A DNA stretch of 64,000 nucleotides from Xanthomonas prunicola (GCF_002846205.1 NZ_PHKV01000012.1:18125-82124), one strand, 5' to 3'. Counted from the first letter of the stretch, positions 1-10,372 are shown. The notes: generated from the letters alone by a model not told the origin. Numbers and translations: made by a program.

Positions 1-1264
1 TGCCGTCACGCGCGCCGCAGTCGAATGCCAACCATGCCATTACCTTGGAATGCACGAAGTGGCGGCGCTCGTCGCGGATTTCCCAGATGCCTTCATCAGG
101 TTCGCGCCATAACGTTTCCAGCGTATCCAGGATTTTTTCCAGCAGCGACGCGGACGACCCATCGTCGTCCGACGGCGGGTCCACACCTTTTTCGCGCGCG
201 TAATGAAAGGCGCCGATCAACTCACCATAGACATCGAGCTGAAACTGATCCACCGCGCCGTTACCGATGCGCACCGGGCCGGAGTTTTCATAACCGGGCA
301 GCCAGGACGCTTCCCATTCCTGCAAGCGGCGTTCGCCGGCGATGCCGTACAGCGCCTGCAATTGATCCGGCGAACCGGCGATGGCGCGTTGAACCCAGCC
401 GCGAAAGGCCGCCGCTTCATCACGATAACCGGCCTGCAGCAACGCAATCAGGGTGAACACCGAATCGCGCAGCCAGCAGTAACGATAATCCCAGTTACGC
501 GTGCCACCCAGATGCTCCGGCAATGAGGCCGTGGGCGCAGCGACGATACCGCCGGTGGGCAGATAACTCAGCCCTTTCAGCACCACCAGCGAGCGGCGCA
601 CCTGCTCGGTCCACGGACCGACATCGGTGCAGCGACGTGCCCAGCCGTGCCAGAACGCGGCGGTACGTTGCAGCGCCTGTTCCGGGTCGATTTGCGGTGG
701 CGTGGGCTCATGCGATGCGCCATGACTGAGCAGGAACCAGGTGCTTTGGCCGTCGCGCAGCGTGAAGTCCGACTCGGTGCCCATGTCTTCGCCGTGCAGT
801 TCCTGCGGCGAGCGCAACGCGAGTTGGTCGGGGCCGGCAATGGCGCGGATGCCGCCGTCGATGCCGGTGACCCACGGCACGGTGCGGCCATAGTTGAAGC
901 GAAAGGTCAGGCGCATGTGCATCGGCACCTCGCCCTGCACGCAGCGCACGATCCGCACCAGATGCTGGTGGTTGTCGCCTTCGTCGCTGGCGACCATGAA
1001 GTCGAACAGCTCCACGGTGCCGGTGTCGGTGGTCATGCGCGTGCACAACACCAGGCTATCGTCTTGGTAGGCGCGTTCGCTGCGAAAGTCGCCGGATGGC
1101 GATAACGCCCATTGCCCGTGCTGCTCATCGCCCAGCAAGGATGCGAAAAACGCATCCGAATCGAATCGTGGCAGACATAGCCAGTCGATGGTGCCGCGGT
1201 GGTCGACCAGGGCCGCGCTGTGGCAATTGCCCAGCATGGCGTGGTCCTCGATACGCACGCTCAT
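1..1264 (-). CDS. GH15 family glycoside hydrolase, N-terminal part (cut by window edge)
   Basis: The frame is open from an ATG at 1264 to the window edge, giving about 421 residues of the N-terminal half or more. The start reads MSVRIEDHAMLGNC and then a GTIDWLCLPRFDSDA stretch, the usual opening of bacterial GH15 proteins (glucoamylase, trehalase and glucodextranase relatives). Around residues 256-268 the motif RNWDYRYCWLRDS is present, which is the hallmark of the (alpha/alpha)6 catalytic barrel. No signal peptide is visible, so a cytoplasmic enzyme acting on alpha-glucans or trehalose is likely. The substrate cannot be told from this part, and the second catalytic acid lies outside the window. 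It is the first gene of its unit as seen here; 69 bp separate it from the phosphatase-like gene that ends at 1334 on the same strand. Confidence 0.88.
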   Translation of the reverse strand, partial: MSVRIEDHAMLGNCHSAALVDHRGTIDWLCLPRFDSDAFFASLLGDEQHGQWALSPSGDFRSERAYQDDSLVLCTRMTTDTGTVELFDFMVASDEGDNHQHLVRIVRCVQGEVPMHMRLTFRFNYGRTVPWVTGIDGGIRAIAGPDQLALRSPQELHGEDMGTESDFTLRDGQSTWFLLSHGASHEPTPPQIDPEQALQRTAAFWHGWARRCTDVGPWTEQVRRSLVVLKGLSYLPTGGIVAAPTASLPEHLGGTRNWDYRYCWLRDSVFTLIALLQAGYRDEAAAFRGWVQRAIAGSPDQLQALYGIAGERRLQEWEASWLPGYENSGPVRIGNGAVDQFQLDVYGELIGAFHYAREKGVDPPSDDDGSSASLLEKILDTLETLWREPDEGIWEIRDERRHFVHSKVMAWLAFDCGARDG

Positions 1265-1333
1265 CGTAGGGGCGCTTCCTTCCAACGAAAGAACCTGCAG
1301 TCTTGCATGCACGGTGTCGGGATCAGGTTACGA

Positions 1334-1663
1334 CTACGCGGGCAGGCGCAGCAGCGGTGGCACCGTGTGTTCCAGCCGACGGATCAGCGCCGGATCCATG
1401 TACGCGTAGTCGTCGGGAATCTGCAGACAGATCACCCGGCAATGGCGCAGGTGCGCAGCGAAGCGTTTACGCAGCAGTTGCAGGTGACGACGTTCCATCA
1501 CCAGCACCACCTGCGCCTCTTGCAGCATTTCCGGGGTGACCTGCACTTCTGCGTCTGCGGCCAACCCTGCCGATTGCGCCTGCACGCCGGGCCAGTCGGC
1601 GAACACGCGCTCGGCGGTGGGGCTGCGCAGGTGGTTGCGGCTGCACACGAACAACACCCGCAA
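1334..1663 (-). CDS. Low-molecular-weight protein tyrosine phosphatase-like protein
   Basis: This 109-residue protein has the PTP loop C-X5-R-S at its N-terminus (Cys7, Arg13, Ser14 in VCSRNHLRSPT) and a late Asp-Pro (Asp90-Pro91 in DDYAYMDP) where LMW phosphatases carry the general acid. It is shorter than classical LMW-PTPs (about 150 residues) and fits the compact predicted-phosphatase group, also related to arsenate reductase. The start is a TTG; no in-frame ATG lies upstream before the preceding gene's stop, and a GGCGGG run sits about 8 nt ahead. It begins 20 nt after the ankyrin gene stop, so it is probably the last gene of the ycgL-ankyrin-phosphatase operon. The substrate is unknown. 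Confidence 0.7.
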   Translation of the reverse strand: MRVLFVCSRNHLRSPTAERVFADWPGVQAQSAGLAADAEVQVTPEMLQEAQVVLVMERRHLQLLRKRFAAHLRHCRVICLQIPDDYAYMDPALIRRLEHTVPPLLRLPA

Positions 1664-1683
1664 CGGTTGCCCGCCGCGTGGGC

Positions 1684-4600
1684 TCAGCGGCCTTCGCGCA
1701 GGAAGCGCGCCATCGAGGAGACGCCCGGTAGCGCCGGTTCGAACTGGCCGGCCACATCGATGAAACCGCGCATGATGGCGATCTCACGCGGGGTGCGGTT
1801 GAGCGCATCGCGGCGGTCGGCATCGGCGCCGGCCCGCAGCAGGCGCTGCACCAGCAGCGGCAGGCCGTGCAGTGCGGCCAGATGCAGCGGGCCGAAGCCG
1901 CGCTGGTCGGCCACGTCCAGCGACACATCTTCGTCGAGCAGACGTTCGACCCCGGCCAGCACCACTTGCTCGTCGCAGGCGGTGCCCGGTTCGGCACGTG
2001 CGCCCAGCAACAGCAGCAACGGGCTGACCCGGCCACCAGCCAGGCAGTCCGCGTCGGCGCCAGCCAGCAGCAAGGTGTCCAGCAGAGCCAACAGGCGGTT
2101 CTTGTCGCGCGCAGTGAAGCCGTACAACGCGGCGCAATGCAGCGGCGCCAGCCCCTGATTGTCGGTGGCGTGCACGTCGGCTGCGGCGGTGAGCAGGCGC
2201 GCCACGATGTCCGGCAGGCCCAGCGCGCAGGCCAGCATCAGTACGGTCACGCCGCCCGGCAGGCGGTGTTCGATCTGCGCGCCGGCGTGTAGCAATGCAG
2301 CCACGATCTCGGTCTGGCGCATGCTCACGGCCGCCGACAACGGCGTGGCGCCGCTGTTGGCGGCACGCTGCGGATCGGCGCCGCGGCCGAGCAGATACGT
2401 GACCACGCCAAGGTGGCCACCACCAGCGGCACGCAGCAGCGCGGTGCAGCCCTGGGCGTCGACGGCGTCCACCGGCAGGCCGAGGTCGATCAGGCGACGC
2501 ACTGCATCGGTATCGCCGGTCATTGCGGCGGCCGGCACATCTGCTTCGCGCAGCGTGCGACGCGGCAGCGACCAGATGCGCCAGTCCAGCCAGTCGGCCA
2601 GATCACGGCGGCCGATCGACAGCGCCACGCCCAGCGGGGTCTGCCCGTCGGCGGCGCGCGCTTCCGGCGAGGCGCCCTGTTTGACCAGCAGTTTCAGCGA
2701 GGCGTCGCGGCCGAGTGCGGTGGCCAAATGCAGGGCGGTCATGCCGTGACTGTCGCGCGCTTCGCGGTCCACGCCATGTTCCAGCAACCAGTGCTGCAGA
2801 CGCAGCCAGCCCAGCCGCACGGCCAGCGACAACGGCGGATCGCCGGCGGCCGACGGGGCGAACGGGTCGGCGCCGCGTTCGAGCAATTCCAGCGCGAATT
2901 GTTCCAGTCCGCGCGATGCCGCATCGTGCTGCACGCAGGCGCTGAGCAGCCGGGTCAGGCCACCGGCACCTGCCGGGGAGACGCCATGCCGCAGCAACGC
3001 CTGCAGCGCCGGCACTGCCTCCACGCCGCGCGAGAGCAGCGCGAACATCGGCACATCGCCGCAGGCATCGCGCACTTCGGCATCGGCACCGTGACGCAGG
3101 AGCCAGTCGACCGCCTCGGCGTTCAAGGCCAGCTGCGCATCGTGCAGCAGGCCGCCAAGTTCTTCCGGGGCACACAGCCGCGCCAGCGCAACCAGGCCAT
3201 CGCGCTGCCCGAACTGCAGGCCTTCACGCAGCAGCACCAGCGGCGGGCGATCTGGAAGGACGGCAACGCCAGGCGTATCGCCCTGCGCGTCGCTGACCGC
3301 GGCCGGCAACGGGTACGCGGGATCGAGCAGCTGCACGATCGCCCAACGTCCGGCTTCGGCGGCCACATCCACTGCGCGTCGACCTTGCGCATCGACGCTA
3401 TCGGCTGGCACCTGCAAATCCAGCAGGCGGCGGATCAACGCCGGCGACACGTTGTCGGCGGCGCAGGCAAGCATCAATGCGTTGCGGCCATCGCCATCGA
3501 TGGCCAGCACATCGGCCTTGCGCGCGATCAGGCGTTCCAGCACCGTGCTGCGCGCCTGCCGCGCGGCATCCAGCCACGGTGTGCGGCCGAGCAGATCGCG
3601 CGCTTCCAGATTGGCCCCGGCCGACAACAGCGCCTCGACGATGTCGCCGTGGCCGGCCAGTGCAGCTTCGTGCAAGGCACTGCGGCGCTGGCGGTCGCGG
3701 GCATCCACGCGCGCCTTGTGCTTGAGCAGCAATTGCACCCCGGCCGGGTCGTCTTCTTCGGTGCCAGCCGCGGCCAGCAGCACCGGGGCGCCTCCCTCGG
3801 GCTCGGAATGCGCGCCGCGTTCCAGCAGGAATTTGGCCAGCCGCCAGTTGCCGACCTGGCAGGCCATCGCCAGCGGCGAGTGACCTTCATTGTTAAGCGC
3901 GTCGAGCTCTGCGGCAGCATCGCGCAACAGCGCGGCCACGCCCGGGTCGGAACTGCGCACGGCGTGATGCAGGGGGGTGTTGCCGTCGTTGTCGGTGGAA
4001 CGCGGGTCGGCACCGTTGGCCAGCAAGGTCATCACCGCATCCGGGCGGCCGTGCCAGCTGTCGCGGGTCGCGGCCAGCAGCGGGGTCATGCCGCGGTGCG
4101 GTTGGTTGACGTCGACGCGCCGCACGATCAACTCGCGCAGCAGGCGCAGATCCGGCAATACCGCCGCCAGCGCCGGCAGGCTGCGTTGATCGCGCCATTC
4201 CGGCAGCGGCAGCGCCTGCGGGTCGGCACCGGCCTCGAGCAATTGCAGCGCGCGATCCACCCGGCCACTGCGCGCGGCTTCAAAGAGTTCGGGCACCAGC
4301 TGATGCTGGGCCACCGGCTCCAGCGGGCGCGGTTCGGCGGCGGCTTCGGAGAAGAAATCGGCGGCCTGCCGTGCCGGCGGCGCATCGCTGCGCATCGGCG
4401 CGGCGGTGCGTTGCAGCAGCAGGTGGGCCGCCGGCAGCAGCACAGCGGCGGCAACCGCCAGCGCCCAGCGTAGGCCAGCAGACAACCAGCCCGGCCAGGC
4501 CAGCACCACGGCCAGGGTGCACATCGCCAGCACCAGTGCGGCTGCCAGCAGGCCGCGCCAGGCATGCAATTCTTGCGTCGCCAACGCATGCCAGCGCGGC

Positions 4601-5004
4601 GCCAGCGCACCACCGTCGCGTTCCACCTCGCCCCACAAGGGCCAGGTGCGCCACAACCCGAGCAGGGCGGCGCTGACTGCCACGCTCAACGCCAGCGCGG
4701 CAGCCAGGCTGCCGCTGTCGCGCAAGGCGGTCAGCGGCCAGCTGATCAGTGCGGCCAGCGCCAACAGGCCCACGCCCCACATGGCCAGTAACGGCGGCAG
4801 CGCTTGCGCGATGGCGCGCGGTTGGCTCGGCACTGTGCGCGTGCCACGCGCCCACGACACCGCCAGCGCCAAGGCCGGCTGCGCCAGCCACAGGCTCAGC
4901 GCAGCAACCACACCGCCAACGCCACCGAGCAGGCACAACACCACGCCGGCCGCGCCGGCCAGCGCTGCGGCGCGCATCCGTGCGCCACGCGCAGGCTCAG
5001 TCAT
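1684..5004 (-). CDS. Membrane-anchored ankyrin-repeat protein
   Basis: This 1106-residue protein opens with about 200 residues of strongly hydrophobic, Ala/Leu-rich sequence holding several predicted membrane spans (near 12-45, 70-90, 98-120 and 150-200). After it comes a long ankyrin solenoid with many copies of the G-x-TPLHxA, LLxxGADP pattern, for example [19 protein letters not shown] and [13 protein letters not shown]. Degenerate units lie in the middle, so the array has around 18-22 repeats. Ankyrin solenoids bind proteins and give no enzymatic clue. Its ATG overlaps the end of the ycgL-like gene by 8 bp, which suggests coupled translation, and the phosphatase-like gene follows 20 nt downstream. 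The repeats face either the cytoplasm or the periplasm; topology cannot be settled by eye. Confidence 0.9.
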   Translation of the reverse strand: MTEPARGARMRAAALAGAAGVVLCLLGGVGGVVAALSLWLAQPALALAVSWARGTRTVPSQPRAIAQALPPLLAMWGVGLLALAALISWPLTALRDSGSLAAALALSVAVSAALLGLWRTWPLWGEVERDGGALAPRWHALATQELHAWRGLLAAALVLAMCTLAVVLAWPGWLSAGLRWALAVAAAVLLPAAHLLLQRTAAPMRSDAPPARQAADFFSEAAAEPRPLEPVAQHQLVPELFEAARSGRVDRALQLLEAGADPQALPLPEWRDQRSLPALAAVLPDLRLLRELIVRRVDVNQPHRGMTPLLAATRDSWHGRPDAVMTLLANGADPRSTDNDGNTPLHHAVRSSDPGVAALLRDAAAELDALNNEGHSPLAMACQVGNWRLAKFLLERGAHSEPEGGAPVLLAAAGTEEDDPAGVQLLLKHKARVDARDRQRRSALHEAALAGHGDIVEALLSAGANLEARDLLGRTPWLDAARQARSTVLERLIARKADVLAIDGDGRNALMLACAADNVSPALIRRLLDLQVPADSVDAQGRRAVDVAAEAGRWAIVQLLDPAYPLPAAVSDAQGDTPGVAVLPDRPPLVLLREGLQFGQRDGLVALARLCAPEELGGLLHDAQLALNAEAVDWLLRHGADAEVRDACGDVPMFALLSRGVEAVPALQALLRHGVSPAGAGGLTRLLSACVQHDAASRGLEQFALELLERGADPFAPSAAGDPPLSLAVRLGWLRLQHWLLEHGVDREARDSHGMTALHLATALGRDASLKLLVKQGASPEARAADGQTPLGVALSIGRRDLADWLDWRIWSLPRRTLREADVPAAAMTGDTDAVRRLIDLGLPVDAVDAQGCTALLRAAGGGHLGVVTYLLGRGADPQRAANSGATPLSAAVSMRQTEIVAALLHAGAQIEHRLPGGVTVLMLACALGLPDIVARLLTAAADVHATDNQGLAPLHCAALYGFTARDKNRLLALLDTLLLAGADADCLAGGRVSPLLLLLGARAEPGTACDEQVVLAGVERLLDEDVSLDVADQRGFGPLHLAALHGLPLLVQRLLRAGADADRRDALNRTPREIAIMRGFIDVAGQFEPALPGVSSMARFLREGR

Positions 5005-5257
5005 AGTCGCACTCGCCTGCGAGCACGAGCGTTTTCGGCAATTGCAGATAGAACCCGTGCTTGCCCAGCGCCTCGCGCACCGTGGCTACGTCGGCCTGGG
5101 CCAGCCGGCGCTCGGGCGTCAACGCCACCTCCAGCACGAACGTAAACGGTGCCAGCTGTGCCTGCACGGCAGCAGGAAGACCGGAGAAATCGTCACGCGT
5201 GGCGAGATAGACGAAGGTGTCCTGCTTGCGTTGGCTTTTATAGACGTAGGCGTGCAT
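4997..5257 (-). CDS. ycgL: YcgL domain-containing protein
   Basis: A compact 86-residue protein starting [18 protein letters not shown], which is the conserved opening of the YcgL family (a small alpha/beta fold of unknown biochemical role in gammaproteobacteria). The frame stays open 171 nt further upstream, but the family begins at this Met and the upstream part does not resemble it, so the start at 5257 is chosen. The C-terminal signature [11 protein letters not shown] is present. It is first in a minus-strand unit with the ankyrin protein (8-bp overlap) and diverges from the ketosynthase gene at 5449 across 191 bp. Confidence 0.85.
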   Translation of the reverse strand: MHAYVYKSQRKQDTFVYLATRDDFSGLPAAVQAQLAPFTFVLEVALTPERRLAQADVATVREALGKHGFYLQLPKTLVLAGECDYD

Positions 5258-5448
5258 GCGCGCGTGGTCGCGCTCGAAGAGAGGTGTGTCGCGTCGATTG
5301 TGTCGCAATTGCGGCGACGGCGAAAGCGCGACTTGCGCGAAAAATCCCAGCCGCGTCAGCGACATGACTGTGACGTTCAGTTGCGCTGTCCACAGGGCGG
5401 GCGCACGCCATCGATATACTGACCGCACTTTTTGCCAGCCAGACCATC

Positions 5449-6675
5449 GTGAGCCAAGCGCAGCATTCGTCCCAGATGGCCCCGGTTGCCGTCACCGCGT
5501 TCACTTCCACCACCGCGCTCGGCGCCGGGCTTGCCGCCCAGGCCGCCGCGTTGAACGCCCGCCGCAGCGGCCTGCGTCGCAACGATTTCGGCCCGCAGCC
5601 GCTGCTGCCCTGCTGGGTCGGCCGCGTCGACGGCGTAGAAGCGGTGGTGCTGCCCGATGCCCTGCAAGCGTGGGATTGCCGCAACAACCGCCTGGCCTGG
5701 CTGGCCCTGCAGCAAGACAGCATGGCGCAAGCGGTGCAGGCTGCCGCGCAGCGATACGGCGCCGAGCGCGTGGCGGTGATCATCGGCACGTCCACCTCCA
5801 GCATCGGCGCCAGCGAAGAGGCCTATACGCGGCTGGTCGAACACGCCGACGGCGCGCGCTTCCCCGAAGATCTGAATCGCCCGATCGTGCACACCCCGCA
5901 TTCGCTGGGCGACTTCGTGCAGCACGCCACCGGCTTGCGGGGTCCGTGCGTCACCGTCGCCACGGCGTGTTCGTCCAGCGCCAAGGTGTTCGCCCAGGCG
6001 GCGCGGCTGATGGATGCCGGGGTCATCGACGCCGCGCTGGTCGGCGGCGTGGACACCTTGTGCGGCAGCGTGCTGTTTGGCTTCAACTCGCTGCAGGTGG
6101 TGGCGCCGGAAATGTGCCAGCCCTTCGACGCACGCCGGGTCGGCCTGAGCCTGGGCGAGGCCGGCGGCTTTGCGCTGCTCGAACGCCCGGCTGCCGCCCC
6201 GGATGCAGCGCTGTGGCTGTACGGCTATGGCGAATCCAGCGACGCGCATCATATGTCGGCACCGCATCCGCAAGGTCTGGGCGCGCAGTTGGCAATGCGT
6301 GGCGCGCTCGACCGCGGCGGTCTGGAGCCGGCTGCGGTGGGCTATCTGAATCTGCACGGCACCGCCACGCCGGCCAACGACAGCGTGGAAGCCGCCGCCG
6401 TGGCAGCGATCTTCCCCGGCACCTTGCACGCCAGCTCGACCAAGGCCTGGACCGGCCACACCCTGGGCGCGGCCGGCATCGTTGAATCGGTGATCGCCCT
6501 GCTGGCGCTGCGCGACGGCGTGCTGCCGGGCACGCTCAACAGCGAGGTGCCCGACCCGGCCTGCGGCCCGCAGATCCGCTTTGACAACGCCCATGCCCGG
6601 ATCGACTACGCCATGAACAACTCTTTCGGCTTTGGCGGCAACAACTGTTCGCTGCTGTTCGGGCGGGCCCGCTGA
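5449..6675 (+). CDS. Beta-ketoacyl-ACP synthase of the xanthomonadin locus
   Basis: A 408-residue FabF-type condensing enzyme. The nucleophile is Cys174 in [10 protein letters not shown], and the two histidines are His303 (NLHGTATP) and His337 ([10 protein letters not shown]), the latter near Lys332, so the Cys-His-His set is complete. In aryl-polyene synthesis such an enzyme elongates an ACP-bound aryl starter with malonyl units. The start is GTG at 5449; a TATACT box lies at 5415-5420 without a clear -35. The stop overlaps the next ATG (TGATG), coupling it to the ketosynthase-like partner that lacks the active-site cysteine. It heads the left plus-strand arm of the pigment locus. Assignment to a particular xan letter is not attempted. 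Confidence 0.9.
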   Translation: MSQAQHSSQMAPVAVTAFTSTTALGAGLAAQAAALNARRSGLRRNDFGPQPLLPCWVGRVDGVEAVVLPDALQAWDCRNNRLAWLALQQDSMAQAVQAAAQRYGAERVAVIIGTSTSSIGASEEAYTRLVEHADGARFPEDLNRPIVHTPHSLGDFVQHATGLRGPCVTVATACSSSAKVFAQAARLMDAGVIDAALVGGVDTLCGSVLFGFNSLQVVAPEMCQPFDARRVGLSLGEAGGFALLERPAAAPDAALWLYGYGESSDAHHMSAPHPQGLGAQLAMRGALDRGGLEPAAVGYLNLHGTATPANDSVEAAAVAAIFPGTLHASSTKAWTGHTLGAAGIVESVIALLALRDGVLPGTLNSEVPDPACGPQIRFDNAHARIDYAMNNSFGFGGNNCSLLFGRAR

Positions 6676-7448
6676 TGCTGACCGCAACCATCGAAGGCAT
6701 CGGCTTCTGGACCCAGGGGCTGCCCAACTGGGAGGCTGCCAGCGCATTCGCGCGCGGCGGCGCGCTGCAGGAAACCCCCGCTCGCCCGGCGCCGCAATTG
6801 CTGGCCGCCAACGAACGCCGCCGTGCGCCGGACACCGTGGCGGTGTCGCTGGAAGCGGCGCTGGCCGCCTGCAGCGCCGCTGGCCGCGACCCGGCCAGCC
6901 TGCCGTCCATCTTTACCTCCACCTACGGCGATCTGGCCATCTCCGACTACATGTGCACCACCCTGGCCAGCGACCCATTGGCGATCTCGCCGACCAAGTT
7001 CCACAACTCGGTGCATAACGCCGCGGCCGGCTACTGGACCATCGGCGCCGGCGCGATGACCCCGGCGACCGCGATGAGCGCCAGCCTGGGCAGCTTCGCG
7101 CAGGGCCTGCTGGAAGCGCTGGTACAACGCGCCGCCGGCGCGGAAGCAGTGCTGCTGGCCAGCTACGACGCCCGCTCGGTCGGGCCGCTGGGTCGGGTCG
7201 CGCCCAGCCAAGGGCTGCTCGGTAGCGCGCTGGTGCTGGGCACGCCCGGCCAGGCCGGCAAGCCGCAGCTGCGCGCGCAGTTGGAAGACGGTGCGCCCTC
7301 GCCTGGCGATGGCGCGCTGGCATGTCACGTCGCCAGCAATGCGATGGCGCCGATGCTGCCGCTGTTCGACCTGCTGGCCGGCAATGGCCACAGCGTGGCG
7401 CTGTATGCCGCCCCGGGCCGGGTATTGCGCGTGGAGATTCAACGATGA
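6675..7448 (+). CDS. Ketosynthase-like (chain-length-factor type) protein lacking the catalytic Cys
   Basis: A 257-residue protein of the short ketoacyl-synthase-like family found in aryl-polyene and type II polyketide loci. It shows KFHNSVHNAAAGYW (residues 108-121), typical of that family. Where a true ketosynthase has its cysteine, it reads AMSASLGSF (around residue 137), so it is very probably not a condensing enzyme by itself. The translational overlap with the active ketosynthase suggests a heterodimer in which this subunit supports or sets chain length; that is inference from the ApeC/ApeO-type pairs known in Escherichia coli-type aryl-polyene clusters. Its stop overlaps the glycosyltransferase start (ATGA). 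Confidence 0.82.
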   Translation: MLTATIEGIGFWTQGLPNWEAASAFARGGALQETPARPAPQLLAANERRRAPDTVAVSLEAALAACSAAGRDPASLPSIFTSTYGDLAISDYMCTTLASDPLAISPTKFHNSVHNAAAGYWTIGAGAMTPATAMSASLGSFAQGLLEALVQRAAGAEAVLLASYDARSVGPLGRVAPSQGLLGSALVLGTPGQAGKPQLRAQLEDGAPSPGDGALACHVASNAMAPMLPLFDLLAGNGHSVALYAAPGRVLRVEIQR

Positions 7449-8266
7449 GCCGGCAACCGCTGAGCCGCGACGACACCGCCATTCTGGTGCCGGCGTTGAA
7501 CGAGGCGCTGCGCATCCGCGAAGTGGTCACCGACGCGCTGACCTATTGCTCGCACGTCATCGTGATCGACGACGGCTCCGACGACGGCACCGCCGAGTGC
7601 ATCGCCGGCATGCCGGTCACGCTGATCCGTCACCCGCAGCGCATGGGCAAGGGCGCCGCGTTGCGCAGCGGCTTTGCGCAGGCGCAGCAGATGGGCATGC
7701 GCGCAGTGATGACCATGGACGGCGACGGGCAGCACAAGGCGGCCGACTTCCCGCGCTTGTTGGCCGCGGCCAACCGCCACCCCGGCTGCGTGATCGTCGG
7801 TGCGCGCATGCGCAAGCGCGCCACCCAGCCCACCATCCGCCGCATCGGCAACGATTTTGGTGACTGGGGCATTGCCTGGGGTTGCGGCTTTCGCCTGGTG
7901 GACAGCCAGAGCGGCCAGCGGCTGTATCCGGCCTCGGTGTTCACCCTGCCGAATGTGCCCGGCGAAGGCTTCGTGTTCGAAGCCCAGCTGCTGATTTCAG
8001 CCGCACGCCAGGCCGGCGCGCGCGTGGTCGCGGTGCCGATCGAAACCCGCTATGCCGGCACCTCGCCGGGCACCTTCCGCAAGAGCCATTTCCGGCTGGT
8101 GCGCGACCTGTGGAACATCACCTCGCATGTGGTCAAGCAGGTGTGGGCTTATGGCCACATCTGGCGCGAGTACCGCAACGTGCGCGCCAACCCGGTGCTC
8201 ATCGACGATGCCGACGCCGAATTTGCTACTGTGCCTGCGGTTACCAAGAGCAAGCCATCCCCATGA
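7445..8266 (+). CDS. Family 2 glycosyltransferase of the pigment locus
   Basis: A 273-residue GT-A fold transferase without an N-terminal membrane span. It shows the nucleotide-sugar site in order: VPALNEA (15-21), IDDGSDDG (41-48), GKGAALRSG (68-76) and the metal-binding MDGDGQH (91-97). The pattern is that of dolichol-phosphate-mannose-type enzymes. In aryl-polyene loci a GT2 is thought to decorate or anchor the polyene; the acceptor here is not known. The start at 7445 is set by an ATGA overlap with the upstream gene, and the stop overlaps the halogenase-like gene the same way, so all four plus-strand genes form one transcript. Confidence 0.88.
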   Translation: MSRQPLSRDDTAILVPALNEALRIREVVTDALTYCSHVIVIDDGSDDGTAECIAGMPVTLIRHPQRMGKGAALRSGFAQAQQMGMRAVMTMDGDGQHKAADFPRLLAAANRHPGCVIVGARMRKRATQPTIRRIGNDFGDWGIAWGCGFRLVDSQSGQRLYPASVFTLPNVPGEGFVFEAQLLISAARQAGARVVAVPIETRYAGTSPGTFRKSHFRLVRDLWNITSHVVKQVWAYGHIWREYRNVRANPVLIDDADAEFATVPAVTKSKPSP

Positions 8267-9885
8267 ATGCACAGCGTGCCGATGTCGTGATCACCGGTGG
8301 TGGTCTGGCCGGCCTGAGTCTGGCCTTGCAGCTGCGTCAACGCGACCCGGAGCTTGCGATCACCGTGCTGGAGCGCCGTGCGCACCCGGTGCGCGAGGCG
8401 GCGTTCAAGGTGGGCGAATCCACGGTGGAAATCGGCGCGCATTATTTTGCCGACGTGCTGGGCCTGCGCGAGCATCTGGAGACCGAGCAGATCCGCAAGT
8501 TCGGTTTCCGCTTTTTCTTCTCCGACAAGCGCGAGGACATCGACCGCTGCACCGAGCTGGGCGTCAGCCAGATCCTGCCGACGCCGTCGTGGCAGATCGA
8601 CCGCGGCCGCTTCGAGAATTTCCTCGGTGAACGTGCGCGTGCGCAGGGCATCGCCTTTGTCGACAGTTGCAGCGTCAAAGGCATCGAGTTGTCCGAAGAC
8701 GACACCGACCATGCGGTGCGCTTCGAACGCGACGGCACGCCCGGCACGCTGAGCGCACGCTGGGTGGTGGATGCCAGCGGCCGCGCTGGCCTGCTCAAGC
8801 GCAAGCTCGGCCTGGCGCAGGACAACGACCACAACGCCAACGCGGTGTGGTGGCGGGTGGAAGGTCTGATCGACCCCAATGGCTGGTCGCAGGACAGCAG
8901 CTGGCTACAGCGCTGCACACCGCCGGACCGCTGGCGTTCGACCAATCACATGTGCGGGCCGGGTTACTGGTTCTGGCTGATTCCGCTGTCTTCGGGCGCG
9001 CATTCGCTGGGCATCGTCTGCGATGCAGCCATGCATCCGATGGAGAGCATGAATACCCATGAGAAGGCGATGACCTGGCTGCGCACGCATCAGCCCCGGG
9101 TCGCCGCCACGCTCGACCAGGCCGACTACCAGCTGCAGGACTTTCTGTTCCTGCGCAACTTCTCTTACGGCTGCAAGCAGGTGTTCTCGCCGCAGCGCTG
9201 GGCACTGACCGGCGAAGCGGGCGTGTTCCTGGATCCGTTCTATTCGCCCGGCAGCGACTTCATCGCGATCTCCAACACCTACATCTGCGAATTGATCGGC
9301 CGCGACCGTGCCGGCAAATCGCTCAGCCCGTATGTGGAACTGTACGAGCAGCTGTATTTCTCGTTCTACGAAAACACCTTGACCCTGTATCAAGACCAGT
9401 ACGCGCTGTTCGGCGACGAGCAGGTCATGCCGGTCAAGGTGATCTGGGATTACACCTACTACTGGTCGTTGCTGGCACCGCTGTTCTGCAGCGGGCGCAT
9501 CGCCAATCTCAGTTTGCTCTCGCGCATGAAAAACGACTTTCTGTCTGCGCGCGATATGAATCTGGCAATGCAGCAGGTGCTGCACGACTGGGGCATGCGC
9601 AATACTGACCAGGGCATCACCACCGGCACCGGACGGCTGCTGGACCAATACCTGATCGGCTGGTTCAACGAGCTCAATGGCGCATTGAACGACACGCTGG
9701 ACGACGACGCGTTTGTCGCGCGCATTCATCGCAACGTCGCGCAGATGGCGGTATTGGCACGCGAGATCCTGCAGCAGGCACGTCAACGCTACCCGGACCT
9801 TCCCGACCACGGTCTGGATGCGTTGACTGCCAATGCCAACGGCGATCCGATTCTTACTGCCCCCTGGTATGCCGACGCGGCGTGA
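8263..9885 (+). CDS. FAD-dependent halogenase-like monooxygenase (first copy)
   Basis: A 540-residue flavoprotein. The dinucleotide fold is GGGLAG (12-17), followed by the FKVGEST element near residue 50. At residues 236-241 it reads WFWLIP, which fits the WxWxIP motif separating flavin-dependent halogenases from ordinary monooxygenases. A further flavin signature, LTGEAGVFLDPFYSPG, is seen near 320-335. Xanthomonadins are brominated aryl polyenes, so halogenation of the aryl head is the natural proposal; this is inference. A second, diverged member of the family lies at 18310. The start overlaps the glycosyltransferase stop. This is the last gene of the plus-strand arm; the next gene is compositionally foreign. 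Confidence 0.85.
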   Translation: MNAQRADVVITGGGLAGLSLALQLRQRDPELAITVLERRAHPVREAAFKVGESTVEIGAHYFADVLGLREHLETEQIRKFGFRFFFSDKREDIDRCTELGVSQILPTPSWQIDRGRFENFLGERARAQGIAFVDSCSVKGIELSEDDTDHAVRFERDGTPGTLSARWVVDASGRAGLLKRKLGLAQDNDHNANAVWWRVEGLIDPNGWSQDSSWLQRCTPPDRWRSTNHMCGPGYWFWLIPLSSGAHSLGIVCDAAMHPMESMNTHEKAMTWLRTHQPRVAATLDQADYQLQDFLFLRNFSYGCKQVFSPQRWALTGEAGVFLDPFYSPGSDFIAISNTYICELIGRDRAGKSLSPYVELYEQLYFSFYENTLTLYQDQYALFGDEQVMPVKVIWDYTYYWSLLAPLFCSGRIANLSLLSRMKNDFLSARDMNLAMQQVLHDWGMRNTDQGITTGTGRLLDQYLIGWFNELNGALNDTLDDDAFVARIHRNVAQMAVLAREILQQARQRYPDLPDHGLDALTANANGDPILTAPWYADAA

Positions 9886-9910
9886 GACCTGCCATACGTA
9901 GGGTGCGCGA

Positions 9911-10372
9911 ATGAAATTCGCCTGTTTCGCTACATTAGTTGCAATCAACATACCGACGTATGCAGCAGAGCTTGCCTCGTGCTCAAATCCTGAGGGAAAA
10001 GGCCATTACGCCGAGACAGGCGTCATTACAGCCAAAGACAGTGGCTGGAACGATGAAAGGATCACAGGCGGTCTGACCAAGCTCTCAAAGCATGGGGACG
10101 ATTACGATCTGATTTATGTAGATGTTCGCCAGGAGATAGTGTCAGCTCGCGAGGAAGGAGCACGAATAATGCTTCTGAGCCGGGGCATCACTTCGCTATC
10201 CGTTCTGGTTATTTATCCGGGGAAGACCGCCGAGGTTTACACCTTTCTCAAGACATCCTCAGGAAAACTGGAATACATCCACACGCTTAGTCGTGCTGGT
10301 GATGACGTCCTCATTACCAAGGCATCCGTGATGCGTGGGCAGTGTCGCTACATCAACTTCGACGCAATTTAG
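9911..10372 (+). CDS. Secreted hypothetical protein, compositionally atypical
   Basis: A 153-residue protein that I do not recognise. It begins MKFACFATLVAINIPTYAAE, a plausible Sec signal peptide with cleavage after AYAA-like TYAA. The mature part has two or three cysteines and alternating beta-rich segments. By eye its G+C is near half, clearly below the neighbouring pigment genes at roughly two thirds, and its codon use is AT-tolerant (aaa, gat, tta, aat). It sits between the halogenase-like gene and the convergent ketoreductase, and a 139-bp palindromic repeat begins directly at its stop. It does not look like part of the pigment pathway and was probably acquired separately. Confidence 0.7.
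   Translation: MKFACFATLVAINIPTYAAELASCSNPEGKGHYAETGVITAKDSGWNDERITGGLTKLSKHGDDYDLIYVDVRQEIVSAREEGARIMLLSRGITSLSVLVIYPGKTAEVYTFLKTSSGKLEYIHTLSRAGDDVLITKASVMRGQCRYINFDAI

Noticed and set aside
2413..4473. 686-codon plus-strand open frame
   Set aside because: It is antisense to the ankyrin repeats. The residues are Gln/Arg/His-rich and show no domain; high-G+C codon bias on the other strand keeps the frame open.
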